NCBI GenBank assembly: GCA_049687495.1
Contig: JBAVJB010000038.1
Span: 1-42,846, forward strand
Source of the DNA: Salinimicrobium sp049687495
GTDB taxonomy: Bacteria > Bacteroidota > Bacteroidia > Flavobacteriales > Flavobacteriaceae
Direction: 5' to 3'
Length of the DNA stretch: 42,846 nucleotides
Shown: positions 23,172 to 31,142 of the stretch, in pieces
Layout of the letters: every line of letters begins with the position of its first letter
Position numbering within the stretch: the stretch's first letter is position 1
Made by a program: the position numbers and the translations under genes
The notes under the pieces: model-generated
What the model saw: only the letters and a program-made list of their open reading frames with translations
Told to the model about the DNA's origin: nothing
Databases searched by the model: none

Positions 23172-24527
23172 TTATTTGTTTATATAAACTGTTTGTATGT
23201 TCACGAATTCTTTTATCCCGAAAGAGGAAAGCTCCCTGCCAAATCCCGATTTTTTAGTCCCGCCAAAAGGCAAACGCGGATCACTCTTTACAAGCTCATT
23301 AATAAAGACGGCCCCGTCCTGGAATCTCGGGACCATTTTTTTGGCCTTTTCAAGGTCTTTGGTAAAGACCGAAACGCCCAGCCCAAATTCAGTATCATTC
23401 ACAAGGTCAATTGCCTCCTCTTCGGTCTCAAAAACAGTGACGCCAATTGCAGGCCCAAAGGTTTCCTCTTTGAACACAGGCATATCCCGGGTAACTCCAG
23501 TAAGCACCGTGGGCTCGAAATACGCGTTCTTGCGGTTACCGCCAATCAGGATCTTCGCTCCCTGCTTCACCGACTGTTGCACCTGTTCCTCAAGGTCTTT
23601 CGCCAGGTCTTCCCTTGCCTGCACTCCTATGTAAGTATCTTCCTCCATGGGATCTCCGCTCTTAAGCTCTTCCACCTCTTTTTTGAATTTTTCCAGAAAC
23701 TCATTTGCAATAGATTTATGTAGCAAAAGGCGTTTCCCGGCAATACAGCTTTGCCCTGTATTCTGGAAACGTGCCTGTACGCAGGTTTTCACGCTTTTAT
23801 CAATATCGGCATCAGGAAAGACAACAAGCGCATTGCTCCCACCGAGTTCCAGTACGGTCTTTTTGATCTCTTTTCCGGCAGCAGCAGCCACGGCACTACC
23901 CGCTCCCCCACTTCCGGTGAGGGTGACCGCCTTGACCCTTTCATCTTTGATCACCTCCTCCACCTTATCGCTGCCAATGACGAGGTTCTGAAAACAGCCT
24001 TTTGGAAAACCTGCGCGCTCAAAAACCTTTTGCAGATTATTGGCACACATCATCACATTACTCGCATGCTTCAACACTCCCACGTTACCGGCCATTAGCG
24101 CAGGAGCCGCAAAACGGAATACCTGCCAAAAAGGGTAATTCCAGGGCATGATCGCCAGCACCACTCCCAGCGGCTCGTAATTCACAAAGCTGCTGTAAGC
24201 ATCGGTTTCTATTTCCTGATCCTGCAACTGCTCTTCGGCATTTTCAGCGTAATATTCACACACCCAGGCGCATTTTTCCACCTCGGCAATAGCCTGTTTG
24301 ATGGGTTTTCCCATTTCCCGGCTCATAGTTTCTGCGTACTCCCGCTTGTTCTTCTTTAATTCTTCGGAAGCCTTCATCATCAATTCGGCTCTTTGGGAAA
24401 AGCTCGTATTTTTCCACTTTTTGAAGGTAGACTGCGCTTTTTCAAGTGCCGATTTTATTTCTTCTGAAGTAAATTCTTTGTGCTGCTGAAGTTCTTCTCC
24501 AGTATAGGGATTCTTTGAAAGGATCAT
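23172..24527 (-). CDS. NAD(P)-dependent aldehyde dehydrogenase (succinate-semialdehyde dehydrogenase-like)
   Basis: A 451-aa ALDH superfamily enzyme. MPWNYPFWQVFR gives the catalytic Asn (N130); LTGSGGAG (203-210) is the nucleotide loop; E227 (LELGGSNA) is the general base and C261 (NTGQSC) the nucleophile; EETFGPAIGV near 365 is the conserved late motif. Overall spacing and the lack of an N-terminal extension resemble Sad/YneI-type succinate-semialdehyde dehydrogenases. It oxidises an aldehyde to its acid. It heads the operon with the Nudix and thioesterase genes. Confidence 0.9.
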   Translation of the reverse strand: MILSKNPYTGEELQQHKEFTSEEIKSALEKAQSTFKKWKNTSFSQRAELMMKASEELKKNKREYAETMSREMGKPIKQAIAEVEKCAWVCEYYAENAEEQLQDQEIETDAYSSFVNYEPLGVVLAIMPWNYPFWQVFRFAAPALMAGNVGVLKHASNVMMCANNLQKVFERAGFPKGCFQNLVIGSDKVEEVIKDERVKAVTLTGSGGAGSAVAAAAGKEIKKTVLELGGSNALVVFPDADIDKSVKTCVQARFQNTGQSCIAGKRLLLHKSIANEFLEKFKKEVEELKSGDPMEEDTYIGVQAREDLAKDLEEQVQQSVKQGAKILIGGNRKNAYFEPTVLTGVTRDMPVFKEETFGPAIGVTVFETEEEAIDLVNDTEFGLGVSVFTKDLEKAKKMVPRFQDGAVFINELVKSDPRLPFGGTKKSGFGRELSSFGIKEFVNIQTVYINK

Positions 24528-24683
24528 AAAAAACTGCTTTTTTTAAAGGTAAAAAGAAGCCATCAGCCGCGAAAACTATTAAAAGGAATTTAACGGAAGC
24601 TGTTCATAAAGCGGTTCACAAATCTTCAGTGGCCCTCCTTTTTCCGAAGAAAAATTGGCTATCTTACATTAAAACCCAAAGCT

Positions 24684-25091
24684 ATGGAAGCGCGAGACCT
24701 GCACCTGCTGCAAATTCGGCCCGAAATTCCCGGGGCAAAAGTTTCTGACGATATGAGTTCAGAAGAGCATTTTCAAAACCAAACCTTACGGCCTGTCATT
24801 AAACTGCAAAATGACCTTTTGGTAGAAGCCTTTAGAAATTACATTCAAAAGCACAAAAATGTCTTTCTTGAAATGGGCGTGGAAAAGCGCATGCTATACA
24901 TAGAAAACGCGATACAGAAGGACATGAAATTTCGCAACAGCCTTAAAGGAATGGTCATTGGCCAGTTCACAACCGATGAATACAAGTTGTACATCACAAA
25001 TTCTTCTGCCTTGAACAAGAGAATGATGAATTTGGTCAAGGAAAGGATACAGAGCAACCTGCAACTTTTTGACCGGCTGCCTGCTGTCTAA
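24684..25091 (+). CDS. Conserved hypothetical protein (flavobacterial type)
   Basis: A 135-aa soluble protein without signal peptide, cysteines or membrane helix. The N-terminus (LHLLQIRPEIPGAKV) is followed by mostly helical sequence with FQNQTLRPVIKLQNDLLVEAFRNYIQKHK and a Lys/Met-rich C-terminal helix pair (FRNSLKGMVIGQFTTDEYKLYITNSSALNKRMMNLVKERIQ). I recall related flavobacterial proteins carrying an automatic 'glyoxalase' label, but none of the glyoxalase metal-ligand pattern is visible here, so I do not assign that activity. It stands between the divergent aldehyde dehydrogenase and the GreA/GreB-like gene. Confidence 0.7.
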   Translation: MEARDLHLLQIRPEIPGAKVSDDMSSEEHFQNQTLRPVIKLQNDLLVEAFRNYIQKHKNVFLEMGVEKRMLYIENAIQKDMKFRNSLKGMVIGQFTTDEYKLYITNSSALNKRMMNLVKERIQSNLQLFDRLPAV

Positions 25092-25189
25092 AACTTCGAT
25101 AAATCCCTTAAAGACCGCGAATTATTAAACTTTTGCTAATTGTTCTTTTATCCAAACTGCGTTCTCTAATTTTATGAAAAACGCAAAAA

Positions 25190-25642
25190 ATGAGCATCAA
25201 TAAAGAAGAATTGTTCAACAAATGTCTGGATATGGTCAACCACCGAATTGACCAGTACAATGAAAAACTGGACACCATTAGCGACCGGAATTCCGAAGCA
25301 AATTTCAATCCCGATTTTGACCAGTACGGAAACAAGGGTGAAATGCTCACCGAATATGAGAAAAATGCGGCTTACCTGGACAGGGTGCGCAACATGAAAG
25401 AAACCCTTGCCAACCTTGACCATAGCCATCGCAGTGAGGTGGTACGGCCCGGCAGTGTTGTTGAAACCAAAAATAACTACTACTTCATTTCTGTGCCTCT
25501 AGGCGAAATAGATATGGAAAGCGGCAGCAAGGTCTACGCGATCTCTACAGATGCGCCTATTTACCAGGAACTGGAAGGCAAAAAAGAAGGTGATAAGGTC
25601 ACTTTTCAGGACAATACCTTTGAGATCCTGAAGATCCACTAA
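25190..25642 (+). CDS. GreA/GreB-like transcription factor family protein
   Basis: A 150-aa protein. Residues 1-75 look like an antiparallel coiled coil (two helices around a turn with NPDFDQYGNKGEM). Residues 80-150 match the GreA/GreB C-terminal domain (VVRPGSVVETKNNYYFISVPLGEI, then ISTDAPIYQELEGKKEGDKVTF). Gre factors enter the RNA polymerase secondary channel and stimulate transcript cleavage, or modulate initiation if the tip acids are missing. Acids D49 and E54 flank the turn, but whether they mimic the GreA Asp/Glu pair is unclear. Its stop codon directly abuts that of the convergent PgpH-like gene. Confidence 0.78.
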   Translation: MSINKEELFNKCLDMVNHRIDQYNEKLDTISDRNSEANFNPDFDQYGNKGEMLTEYEKNAAYLDRVRNMKETLANLDHSHRSEVVRPGSVVETKNNYYFISVPLGEIDMESGSKVYAISTDAPIYQELEGKKEGDKVTFQDNTFEILKIH

Positions 25643-27688
25643 CTATTCGGGATACTCGATCCTTAGGTGGTAAATGTTCTTCAGCTTACGCTTCAAAACT
25701 TTCTTAATAAGCTGAATTTCCATAAAAGTAACATCTGAATTCAGGAACTGGCCTTCCTCCATTTGCTTATTGATGATCTTCTCAACGAACTCATCTATCT
25801 TCTTGGCGGTAGGCTCCTTCAGGCTTTTACTGGCCGCCTCTACACTGTCACACATCATAAGAATTGCCGTTTCCTTACTGAAAGGCGTTGGCCCGGGATA
25901 CCGGAAATCTTCCACGTTTACCTCATCATTGATCTCTTTTTCCTTCTGAAGGAAATAGTAGACCGTGGTGGTTCCATGGTGCGTACGAATGAAATCTATC
26001 ACCCTGTCTGGCAGATTCCTTTTCTTGGCGATCTCGATCCCGTTGATCACGTGTTCTATAATGATCTCTGCACTTTCGCGTGGTGCAAGTTCATCGTGTG
26101 AATTTACCGAGGTGGTCTGGTTCTCTGTAAAATAGGTAGGATTTTTCATCTTACCTATATCGTGATACAAGGCTCCCACCCTTGCCAGCATGGCGTTTGC
26201 ACCTATTTCATTGGCAGCTGCTTCAGCCAAATTCGCAACATTCAGAGAGTGATGAAACGTTCCCGGCGCCTTGTCTGAAAGCTCTTTGAGCAATTTTGAA
26301 TTGGTGTCAGAAAGCTCCAGCAAAGACATATCTGAGATGAGGCCAAAAACCTTTTCATAAGCATAGATGAGAGGCTGTACGAAGAGCGTGGCCAGTCCGC
26401 CAAGAAGGAACATGAGGAAAGTTGTTGGCTCCACTTCATAGATCGACCCTTCCTGAATGACTGTAAAGGCAAAATAGGAAATGATGTACACCAGGGTGAT
26501 CTGCCCCACAGTGATGAATAAATTTGCCCTTTTATAGAGTTCAGAAACAGTAAGAATGGTCACGATCCCTGCGATGATCTGCAGGAACATATATTCATAA
26601 CTGTCCGGCACAATGAAACCCAGCAGCAGCACGGTTATGACGTGGGTAAAAAGTCCTAGCCTGGAGTCAAAAAAGCCTTTTATGGTAAGCGGCAGGATAC
26701 ACAGCGGCACCACGTAAACGTACTGCACATTGAACTGTATGACCAGCACAGTGAGCAGCACCATGAGCGTTACATTGAAAAAGATAAAAGTGACTTTTAT
26801 ATTGTTCTGAAAAATGTCATATCTGTACTTCCTTATGAACAGCATGAGCATGAGCAGCGCAAGGAACACCAGCAGCAGGTAGCCTACTACCACCCAATTG
26901 TAATTGGCTTCGCTCCAAACCTGCGATTCATATTCGGCCTTCAGGGAATTAAGAACTTGCAGCTTATCACCTTCCACCACCTCTCCTTTCGCAACGATAA
27001 TGGTCCCTCGTTCCACATTTCCGCGGGTATAGGAGATCTGGTTGTACTTGCTTTCCAGGTCACCCAGCGTAAGGGCCTCATTGTAACTAACATTTGGCCT
27101 TACAGTCTCAAAGAACAACCCCACAAGTTCGTCCCGAAACACCTGCAGCCGCGCCTGGTCGATCTTTTTATTGAGAAAATCCCGCAGCTGATTTTGCTTT
27201 AGTACATTTTTATAAGCCACCTCGCTGGCTTCGTTGCCTTTCTTCAGGTAAATAAGCTCATCGGGGTTTAGCGGTACGATCTCCTGCAAGACCCCATTCC
27301 GGTAAATGTCATTGGCGGTTTGTTCGACAAATTTATTCAGGTTGTTACGAGTGCTTCGGCTAAGTGTATCGCTAAAGACCTGGTCAAATTGCTGCTCAAG
27401 ATCGGCTTTAACCTCAGATGCTATGTCCTGGTTAAAATCGTAGTACGGAATATGATTTTTAGTGATCTTCTCCTTTTCGGCCTTGATCTCTTCAGGAGTC
27501 TTTAAAATGGCAAAATCAAAGGGCGCGTAGAGATTTTCATACTGCCAGGGTTTTCCCTTGGGGATCTCGTACTTGAATTTCCCTCCCTTCGGAAAAAGAT
27601 ACACGATGAGGACCGTGGTTAGGAGGAACAAAAAAACTTTATAAAAAAGGTCCTGATTTTTATAAAGGTAGTTTACGAATGATTTCAT
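25643..27688 (-). CDS. 7TM-HD phosphodiesterase (PgpH/YqfF-like, cyclic-di-AMP type)
   Basis: A 681-aa membrane signalling enzyme. An N-terminal helix (about 15-32) precedes a 7TMR-HDED-type extracytoplasmic domain (about 45-260), seven helices (about 265-450) and a cytosolic HD hydrolase domain (about 470-681). HD motifs are FHHSLNVANLAEAAA, ALYHDIGKM near residue 505, ELAPRESAEIIIEHV and FIRTHHGTTTVYYF. PgpH homologues hydrolyse c-di-AMP, so the same substrate is expected but unproven here. It is monocistronic and ends base-to-base against the Gre-like gene with no terminator between them. Confidence 0.9.
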   Translation of the reverse strand: MKSFVNYLYKNQDLFYKVFLFLLTTVLIVYLFPKGGKFKYEIPKGKPWQYENLYAPFDFAILKTPEEIKAEKEKITKNHIPYYDFNQDIASEVKADLEQQFDQVFSDTLSRSTRNNLNKFVEQTANDIYRNGVLQEIVPLNPDELIYLKKGNEASEVAYKNVLKQNQLRDFLNKKIDQARLQVFRDELVGLFFETVRPNVSYNEALTLGDLESKYNQISYTRGNVERGTIIVAKGEVVEGDKLQVLNSLKAEYESQVWSEANYNWVVVGYLLLVFLALLMLMLFIRKYRYDIFQNNIKVTFIFFNVTLMVLLTVLVIQFNVQYVYVVPLCILPLTIKGFFDSRLGLFTHVITVLLLGFIVPDSYEYMFLQIIAGIVTILTVSELYKRANLFITVGQITLVYIISYFAFTVIQEGSIYEVEPTTFLMFLLGGLATLFVQPLIYAYEKVFGLISDMSLLELSDTNSKLLKELSDKAPGTFHHSLNVANLAEAAANEIGANAMLARVGALYHDIGKMKNPTYFTENQTTSVNSHDELAPRESAEIIIEHVINGIEIAKKRNLPDRVIDFIRTHHGTTTVYYFLQKEKEINDEVNVEDFRYPGPTPFSKETAILMMCDSVEAASKSLKEPTAKKIDEFVEKIINKQMEEGQFLNSDVTFMEIQLIKKVLKRKLKNIYHLRIEYPE

Positions 27689-27740
27689 AAAAACAAATCT
27701 CTTTTCAAATGTAGTAAAAAAGATGGCTGCAGCCGCGCCG

Positions 27741-27772
27741 TTGGTTTCTTCCTGATAAAATGACTAAATTCG
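27741..27772 (+). promoter_or_regulatory. Promoter of the thiolase-NlpC/P60 operon
   Basis: TTG (27741-27743), a 21-bp spacer and TAAATTCG (27765-27772, 7 of 8 to TAnnTTTG) lie 25 bp upstream of the thiolase ATG at 27798. Confidence 0.55.
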
Positions 27773-27797
27773 CAGAAGAAAACTAAAACTTAAAACC

Positions 27798-28976
27798 ATG
27801 AGTAAAGAAGTAGTCATAGTAAGTGCAGCCAGGACCCCAATAGGTAGTTTTCTTGGCAGCCTTTCAACAGTCCCGGCCACAAAACTGGGATCTATAGCCA
27901 TTAAAGGAGCCCTGGATAAGATCAAGCTTAAACCCGAACTTGTGGACGAGGTGCTGATGGGGAATGTGGTGCAGGCGGGAAACGGGCAGGCTCCAGCACG
28001 GCAAGCTGCTTTGGGTGCAGGAATCCCCACCAGCGTACCATGTACTACTGTAAATAAAGTTTGTGCCAGCGGAATGAAAGCGGTGATGCAGGCTGCACAA
28101 GCCATTCAACTTGGTGACGCTTCTATTGTTGTTGCCGGTGGAATGGAGAACATGAGCATGATCCCTCATTACCTTCACCTGCGAAAAGGCCAAAAATTTG
28201 GCCCGGCCCAGATGGAAGACGGAATGCAGAAAGATGGTCTAGTAGACGCATACGACCACAACGCGATGGGAGTAGCAGCAGATCATTGTGCAAAAGAAAA
28301 CGGGTACAGCCGTGAAGAGCAGGATAAATTTGCCGTTCAATCTTACAACCGAAGCCGCAAAGCCTGGGAAGAAGGAAAATTTGATGAGGAAGTGGTACCG
28401 GTAGAAGTTCCGCAGAGAAAAGGTGATCCTGTTGTTGTTAAGGAAGACGAGGAATACAGGAACGTAAGAATGGATAAGATCGCTTCTTTGCGCCCTGCCT
28501 TCGGAAAAGACGGAACAGTGACCGCGGCTAATGCTTCTACGATCAATGATGGAGCCGCTGCTCTTGTTTTGATGAGCAAAGAAAAAGCCGAAGAACTTGG
28601 ATTGGAGCCACTAGCTACCATCAAGAGCTACGCTGATGCCGCCAATGAACCTATCTGGTTTACAACTGCTCCTGCCAAAGCACTTCCAAAAGCTATTGAC
28701 AAAGCAGGAATTTCCCTTGAAAATGTAGATTACTTCGAATTCAATGAAGCCTTCTCTGTTGTGGGACTTGTAAATATGAAGATGCTTGGTTTGAAAGACG
28801 ACAACGTGAATGTTAACGGTGGTGCCGTATCTCTTGGCCACCCACTGGGATGTTCAGGAGCCAGGATCATTGTGACTTTGTTGAACGTGCTCAAACAGAA
28901 TAACGGAAAGATTGGTGCAGCTGCAGTATGTAACGGTGGTGGAGGTGCTTCGGCAATGGTGATCGAACGACACTAA
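27798..28976 (+). CDS. Acetyl-CoA C-acetyltransferase (thiolase, AtoB/ThlA type)
   Basis: A 392-aa thiolase with the full triad: nucleophile C89 (NKVCASGMKA), H348 (GHPLGCSGAR) and C378 (VCNGGGGASA). The compact length and the GENMS-like loop (GGMENMSMIPHYL) match biosynthetic and degradative acetoacetyl-CoA thiolases. It condenses two acetyl-CoA or cleaves 3-ketoacyl-CoA in ketone-body, isoprenoid-like or amino-acid catabolism; direction cannot be told. It is first in a unit with the NlpC/P60 gene 12 bp downstream, although the functions look unrelated. Confidence 0.93.
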   Translation: MSKEVVIVSAARTPIGSFLGSLSTVPATKLGSIAIKGALDKIKLKPELVDEVLMGNVVQAGNGQAPARQAALGAGIPTSVPCTTVNKVCASGMKAVMQAAQAIQLGDASIVVAGGMENMSMIPHYLHLRKGQKFGPAQMEDGMQKDGLVDAYDHNAMGVAADHCAKENGYSREEQDKFAVQSYNRSRKAWEEGKFDEEVVPVEVPQRKGDPVVVKEDEEYRNVRMDKIASLRPAFGKDGTVTAANASTINDGAAALVLMSKEKAEELGLEPLATIKSYADAANEPIWFTTAPAKALPKAIDKAGISLENVDYFEFNEAFSVVGLVNMKMLGLKDDNVNVNGGAVSLGHPLGCSGARIIVTLLNVLKQNNGKIGAAAVCNGGGGASAMVIERH

Positions 28977-28988
28977 CAGCACTGTTGA

Positions 28989-29735
28989 ATGCAGTATGCC
29001 ATTTGTAATTTAGGAACGGTTCCCCTGCGGAAAGAGCCTTCACATGCCAGTGAAATGCTGAGCCAGGTGCTTTATGGGGAACATTTTCGCATTTTAGAAG
29101 AGAGGGCGAAATGGTCGCGCATCCGCACTGCTTTTGACGCTTTTGAAGCATGGATAGACAATAAGCAGTTCCTGAAGGTCTCTGAAGAGGATTTTCATGA
29201 TCTTGATGCTCAAGCCCCGCAGCTCTCGGCAGATCTTATTGAATTTGTAACAGGGCCCGGGCAGCTAATTCCTATACCTATAGGTGCTGTTCTTAATTCC
29301 CTGCCGCTGCTTAAGCAGGAGTTCTCCGGAACCCGCAGCAGCGGAACTGCCCCAAAATCAAAGCTCATAGAAACTGCCTTTCTGTACCTTAATGCGCCGT
29401 TTATGTGGGGCGGAAAAACCCCTTTTGGAATAGATTCCAGCGGATTTACCCAAATGGTCTACAGGCTAAACGGGCATATGCTGCAGCGCAACGCTGCCGA
29501 CCAGGCGAAACAGGGGGAATCTCTAAGTTTTATTGAGGAAAGTGAACCCGGAGACCTGGCATTCTTTGATGATTCCGAAGGGAAGATCACTCACGTGGGC
29601 ATCATCATGAGTGATAACTATATTATTCATGCAGACGGTAAGGTAAGACTGGACAGGATAGACCATTCCGGAATTTATAATGCAGATCTCAGGCGGCACA
29701 CCCATCAGCTTAGGGTGATCAAGAAAATGATCTAA
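28989..29735 (+). CDS. NlpC/P60 (C40) protein with SH3-like N-terminus; catalytic Cys replaced by Ser
   Basis: A 248-aa protein with an SH3-like cell-wall targeting region (about 1-65) and an NlpC/P60 fold (about 122-248). The active-site segment reads MWGGKTPFGIDSSGFTQ: the usual Cys of the DCSG motif is Ser, S150, encoded by TCC at 29436-29438, one substitution from TGC. The catalytic His (THVGI, H202) and the third polar residue (H214, IIHADG) remain. Family members cut gamma-D-Glu-diaminopimelate bonds in peptidoglycan. No signal peptide is visible, so it may be a cytoplasmic murein-peptide enzyme (YkfC-like) or a pseudoenzyme. It follows the thiolase by 12 bp and ends at two tandem hairpins. 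Confidence 0.9.
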   Translation: MQYAICNLGTVPLRKEPSHASEMLSQVLYGEHFRILEERAKWSRIRTAFDAFEAWIDNKQFLKVSEEDFHDLDAQAPQLSADLIEFVTGPGQLIPIPIGAVLNSLPLLKQEFSGTRSSGTAPKSKLIETAFLYLNAPFMWGGKTPFGIDSSGFTQMVYRLNGHMLQRNAADQAKQGESLSFIEESEPGDLAFFDDSEGKITHVGIIMSDNYIIHADGKVRLDRIDHSGIYNADLRRHTHQLRVIKKMI

Positions 29736-29749
29736 GCAGTAAAAGCTCT

Positions 29750-29798
29750 AAAAAAGAAGATGCGTCAAAAATGACATTTTTGACGCATCTTCTTTTTT
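29750..29798. terminator. Copy 4 of the palindrome: 24-bp perfect arms around one base
   Basis: The core AAAAATGACATTTTT is extended by GATGCGTC-type flanks and A6/T6 ends into a perfect inverted repeat with 24-bp arms (29750-29773 and 29775-29798) and a single central A. Ending in TTTTTT, it is an excellent terminator for the NlpC/P60 gene and, by symmetry, for the opposite strand. Confidence 0.9.
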
Positions 29799-29806
29799 AC
29801 TATAAC

Positions 29807-29833
29807 AAAAAACCCGCGATATCGCGGGTTTTT
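29807..29833. terminator. Second perfect palindromic terminator, serving the TPR gene
   Basis: AAAAACCCGCGAT and ATCGCGGGTTTTT form a perfect 13-bp inverted repeat with no spacer, 8 bp after the previous hairpin. On the minus strand it lies just past the TPR gene stop (29857); it works in both directions. Confidence 0.9.
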
Positions 29834-29856
29834 CATTTTTATAATTTCCGAAGATA

Positions 29857-31119
29857 TTATTCAGCTCTGTTGGCTTCCATCTCAGAGATCTTTTGCTTCA
29901 TAGCTTCAGCTTTTTCAGGCTGTTCGATCTGATAATAGATGTTCATTATTGTTCTTGCAGCCTCTACATTGTCAGGATCTTTTTCAAGAACTTTCTCAAG
30001 GTGCGGAAGTGCGTCTACGTAAAGCTGTTTACGTTGCTCAGAAAGTTGGTCATACTTCTTAGTATCTTCCTTGCTCATTCCAAGTTTGTTCATTTGCTCT
30101 ACGATTGGAGCCTCTTTAGAAAGGATCACGTAAGCAATGTTGATCCTTGCATTGTTCATTGAAGGATCCAACTCGATAGCTTTCTTATAGTAATCGATAG
30201 CTCTGTCGGTTTCACCAAGCTCAGCTGAACTTACCCCAAGGTTGTAATACAGGATAGGATCATCAGGAGTTTGCTCCACTACCTGCTCCATAAGCTCACG
30301 ATATTTTTTCATGTCGCCCATTTTGTAGTACATGTCAGCTTCAGCCTGCAACAACCCGATATCACCGGGATTATCTTGCTTAGCCTGGTCCATTGCGGCT
30401 ACCGCTTTGTCATTCTCCCCTTTTTCAATGTAGATAAGGGCGATGTTCTTAGCGATCTCTCCTTTTTTAGATTCAGACTTCTCCTCTTTTGGATCGATAT
30501 AAGAACCTGCTTTTACAAAAAGGTCACGTTGCTCTTTTGAAGCCATTCTTTCGGTTTCACCGGTTTCTTTGTTCACTGCAGTATATACAGTTTCTTCGCC
30601 GGTAAATCCTACATCTTTAAGAATATTGTAGTACTTAAGCGCAGCATCATAATCTTTAGCGTTCACAGAGTTTGAAGCCGCATAGTAAAGATAGATGGTG
30701 TCCTGATTATTAAGGTTGTAACCTTCATAAAGTTTTGCGGCAGCATCTGTATACTTCTGTGCATTCTGGTCTGCAATAGCTGCATTTACCAAAGCATTGC
30801 TTGCAGCAGAAATTCCCTGCTGAGCATCTTCATGACCAAGCTCTTTTGCTTTCTTAAAAGCTTCGGTAGCTGCCATAAGGTCATTGGTAGGTACGTTTTC
30901 TCCGTTTCCTATCAAAGCATAACCTTTATATAAGTAATAGTCGGCTTTCAAATCTTCATCAGCCCCGGCCAATTCGGCTTCAGCTTGTTGAAGGTAATTC
31001 TTAGCCTCCTGGTATTCACCTTTTTCTACAGCTTTTCCTGCGCGTTTTATTTCTTTCTTTTGAGCAAACGTCACGACAGTAGACATTGCCAAAACTGCCG
31101 TTAGAATTCTTGTTTTCAT
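29857..31119 (-). CDS. Exported TPR-repeat protein
   Basis: A 420-aa protein with an N-terminal signal peptide (MKTRILTAVLAMSTVVTFAQ, cleavage near 20) followed by TPR units: about residues 27-70, 118-165, 220-300 and 285-320 (EQTPDDPILYYNLGVSSAELGETDRAIDYYKKAIELDPS is a textbook repeat), and 365-410. It is probably a periplasmic scaffold. It begins 23 bp after the gyrA stop with no terminator between them, so it is likely read through from gyrA. A link to DNA topology is not implied. No enzymatic domain is seen. Confidence 0.88.
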   Translation of the reverse strand: MKTRILTAVLAMSTVVTFAQKKEIKRAGKAVEKGEYQEAKNYLQQAEAELAGADEDLKADYYLYKGYALIGNGENVPTNDLMAATEAFKKAKELGHEDAQQGISAASNALVNAAIADQNAQKYTDAAAKLYEGYNLNNQDTIYLYYAASNSVNAKDYDAALKYYNILKDVGFTGEETVYTAVNKETGETERMASKEQRDLFVKAGSYIDPKEEKSESKKGEIAKNIALIYIEKGENDKAVAAMDQAKQDNPGDIGLLQAEADMYYKMGDMKKYRELMEQVVEQTPDDPILYYNLGVSSAELGETDRAIDYYKKAIELDPSMNNARINIAYVILSKEAPIVEQMNKLGMSKEDTKKYDQLSEQRKQLYVDALPHLEKVLEKDPDNVEAARTIMNIYYQIEQPEKAEAMKQKISEMEANRAE

Positions 31120-31142
31120 TTTATAGGGTTTTGATTATAAAC

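Noticed and set aside
24684..25091. Glyoxalase assignment for the 135-aa protein
   Set aside because: The expected His/Glu metal-ligand pattern and betaalphabetabetabeta repeats are not visible.
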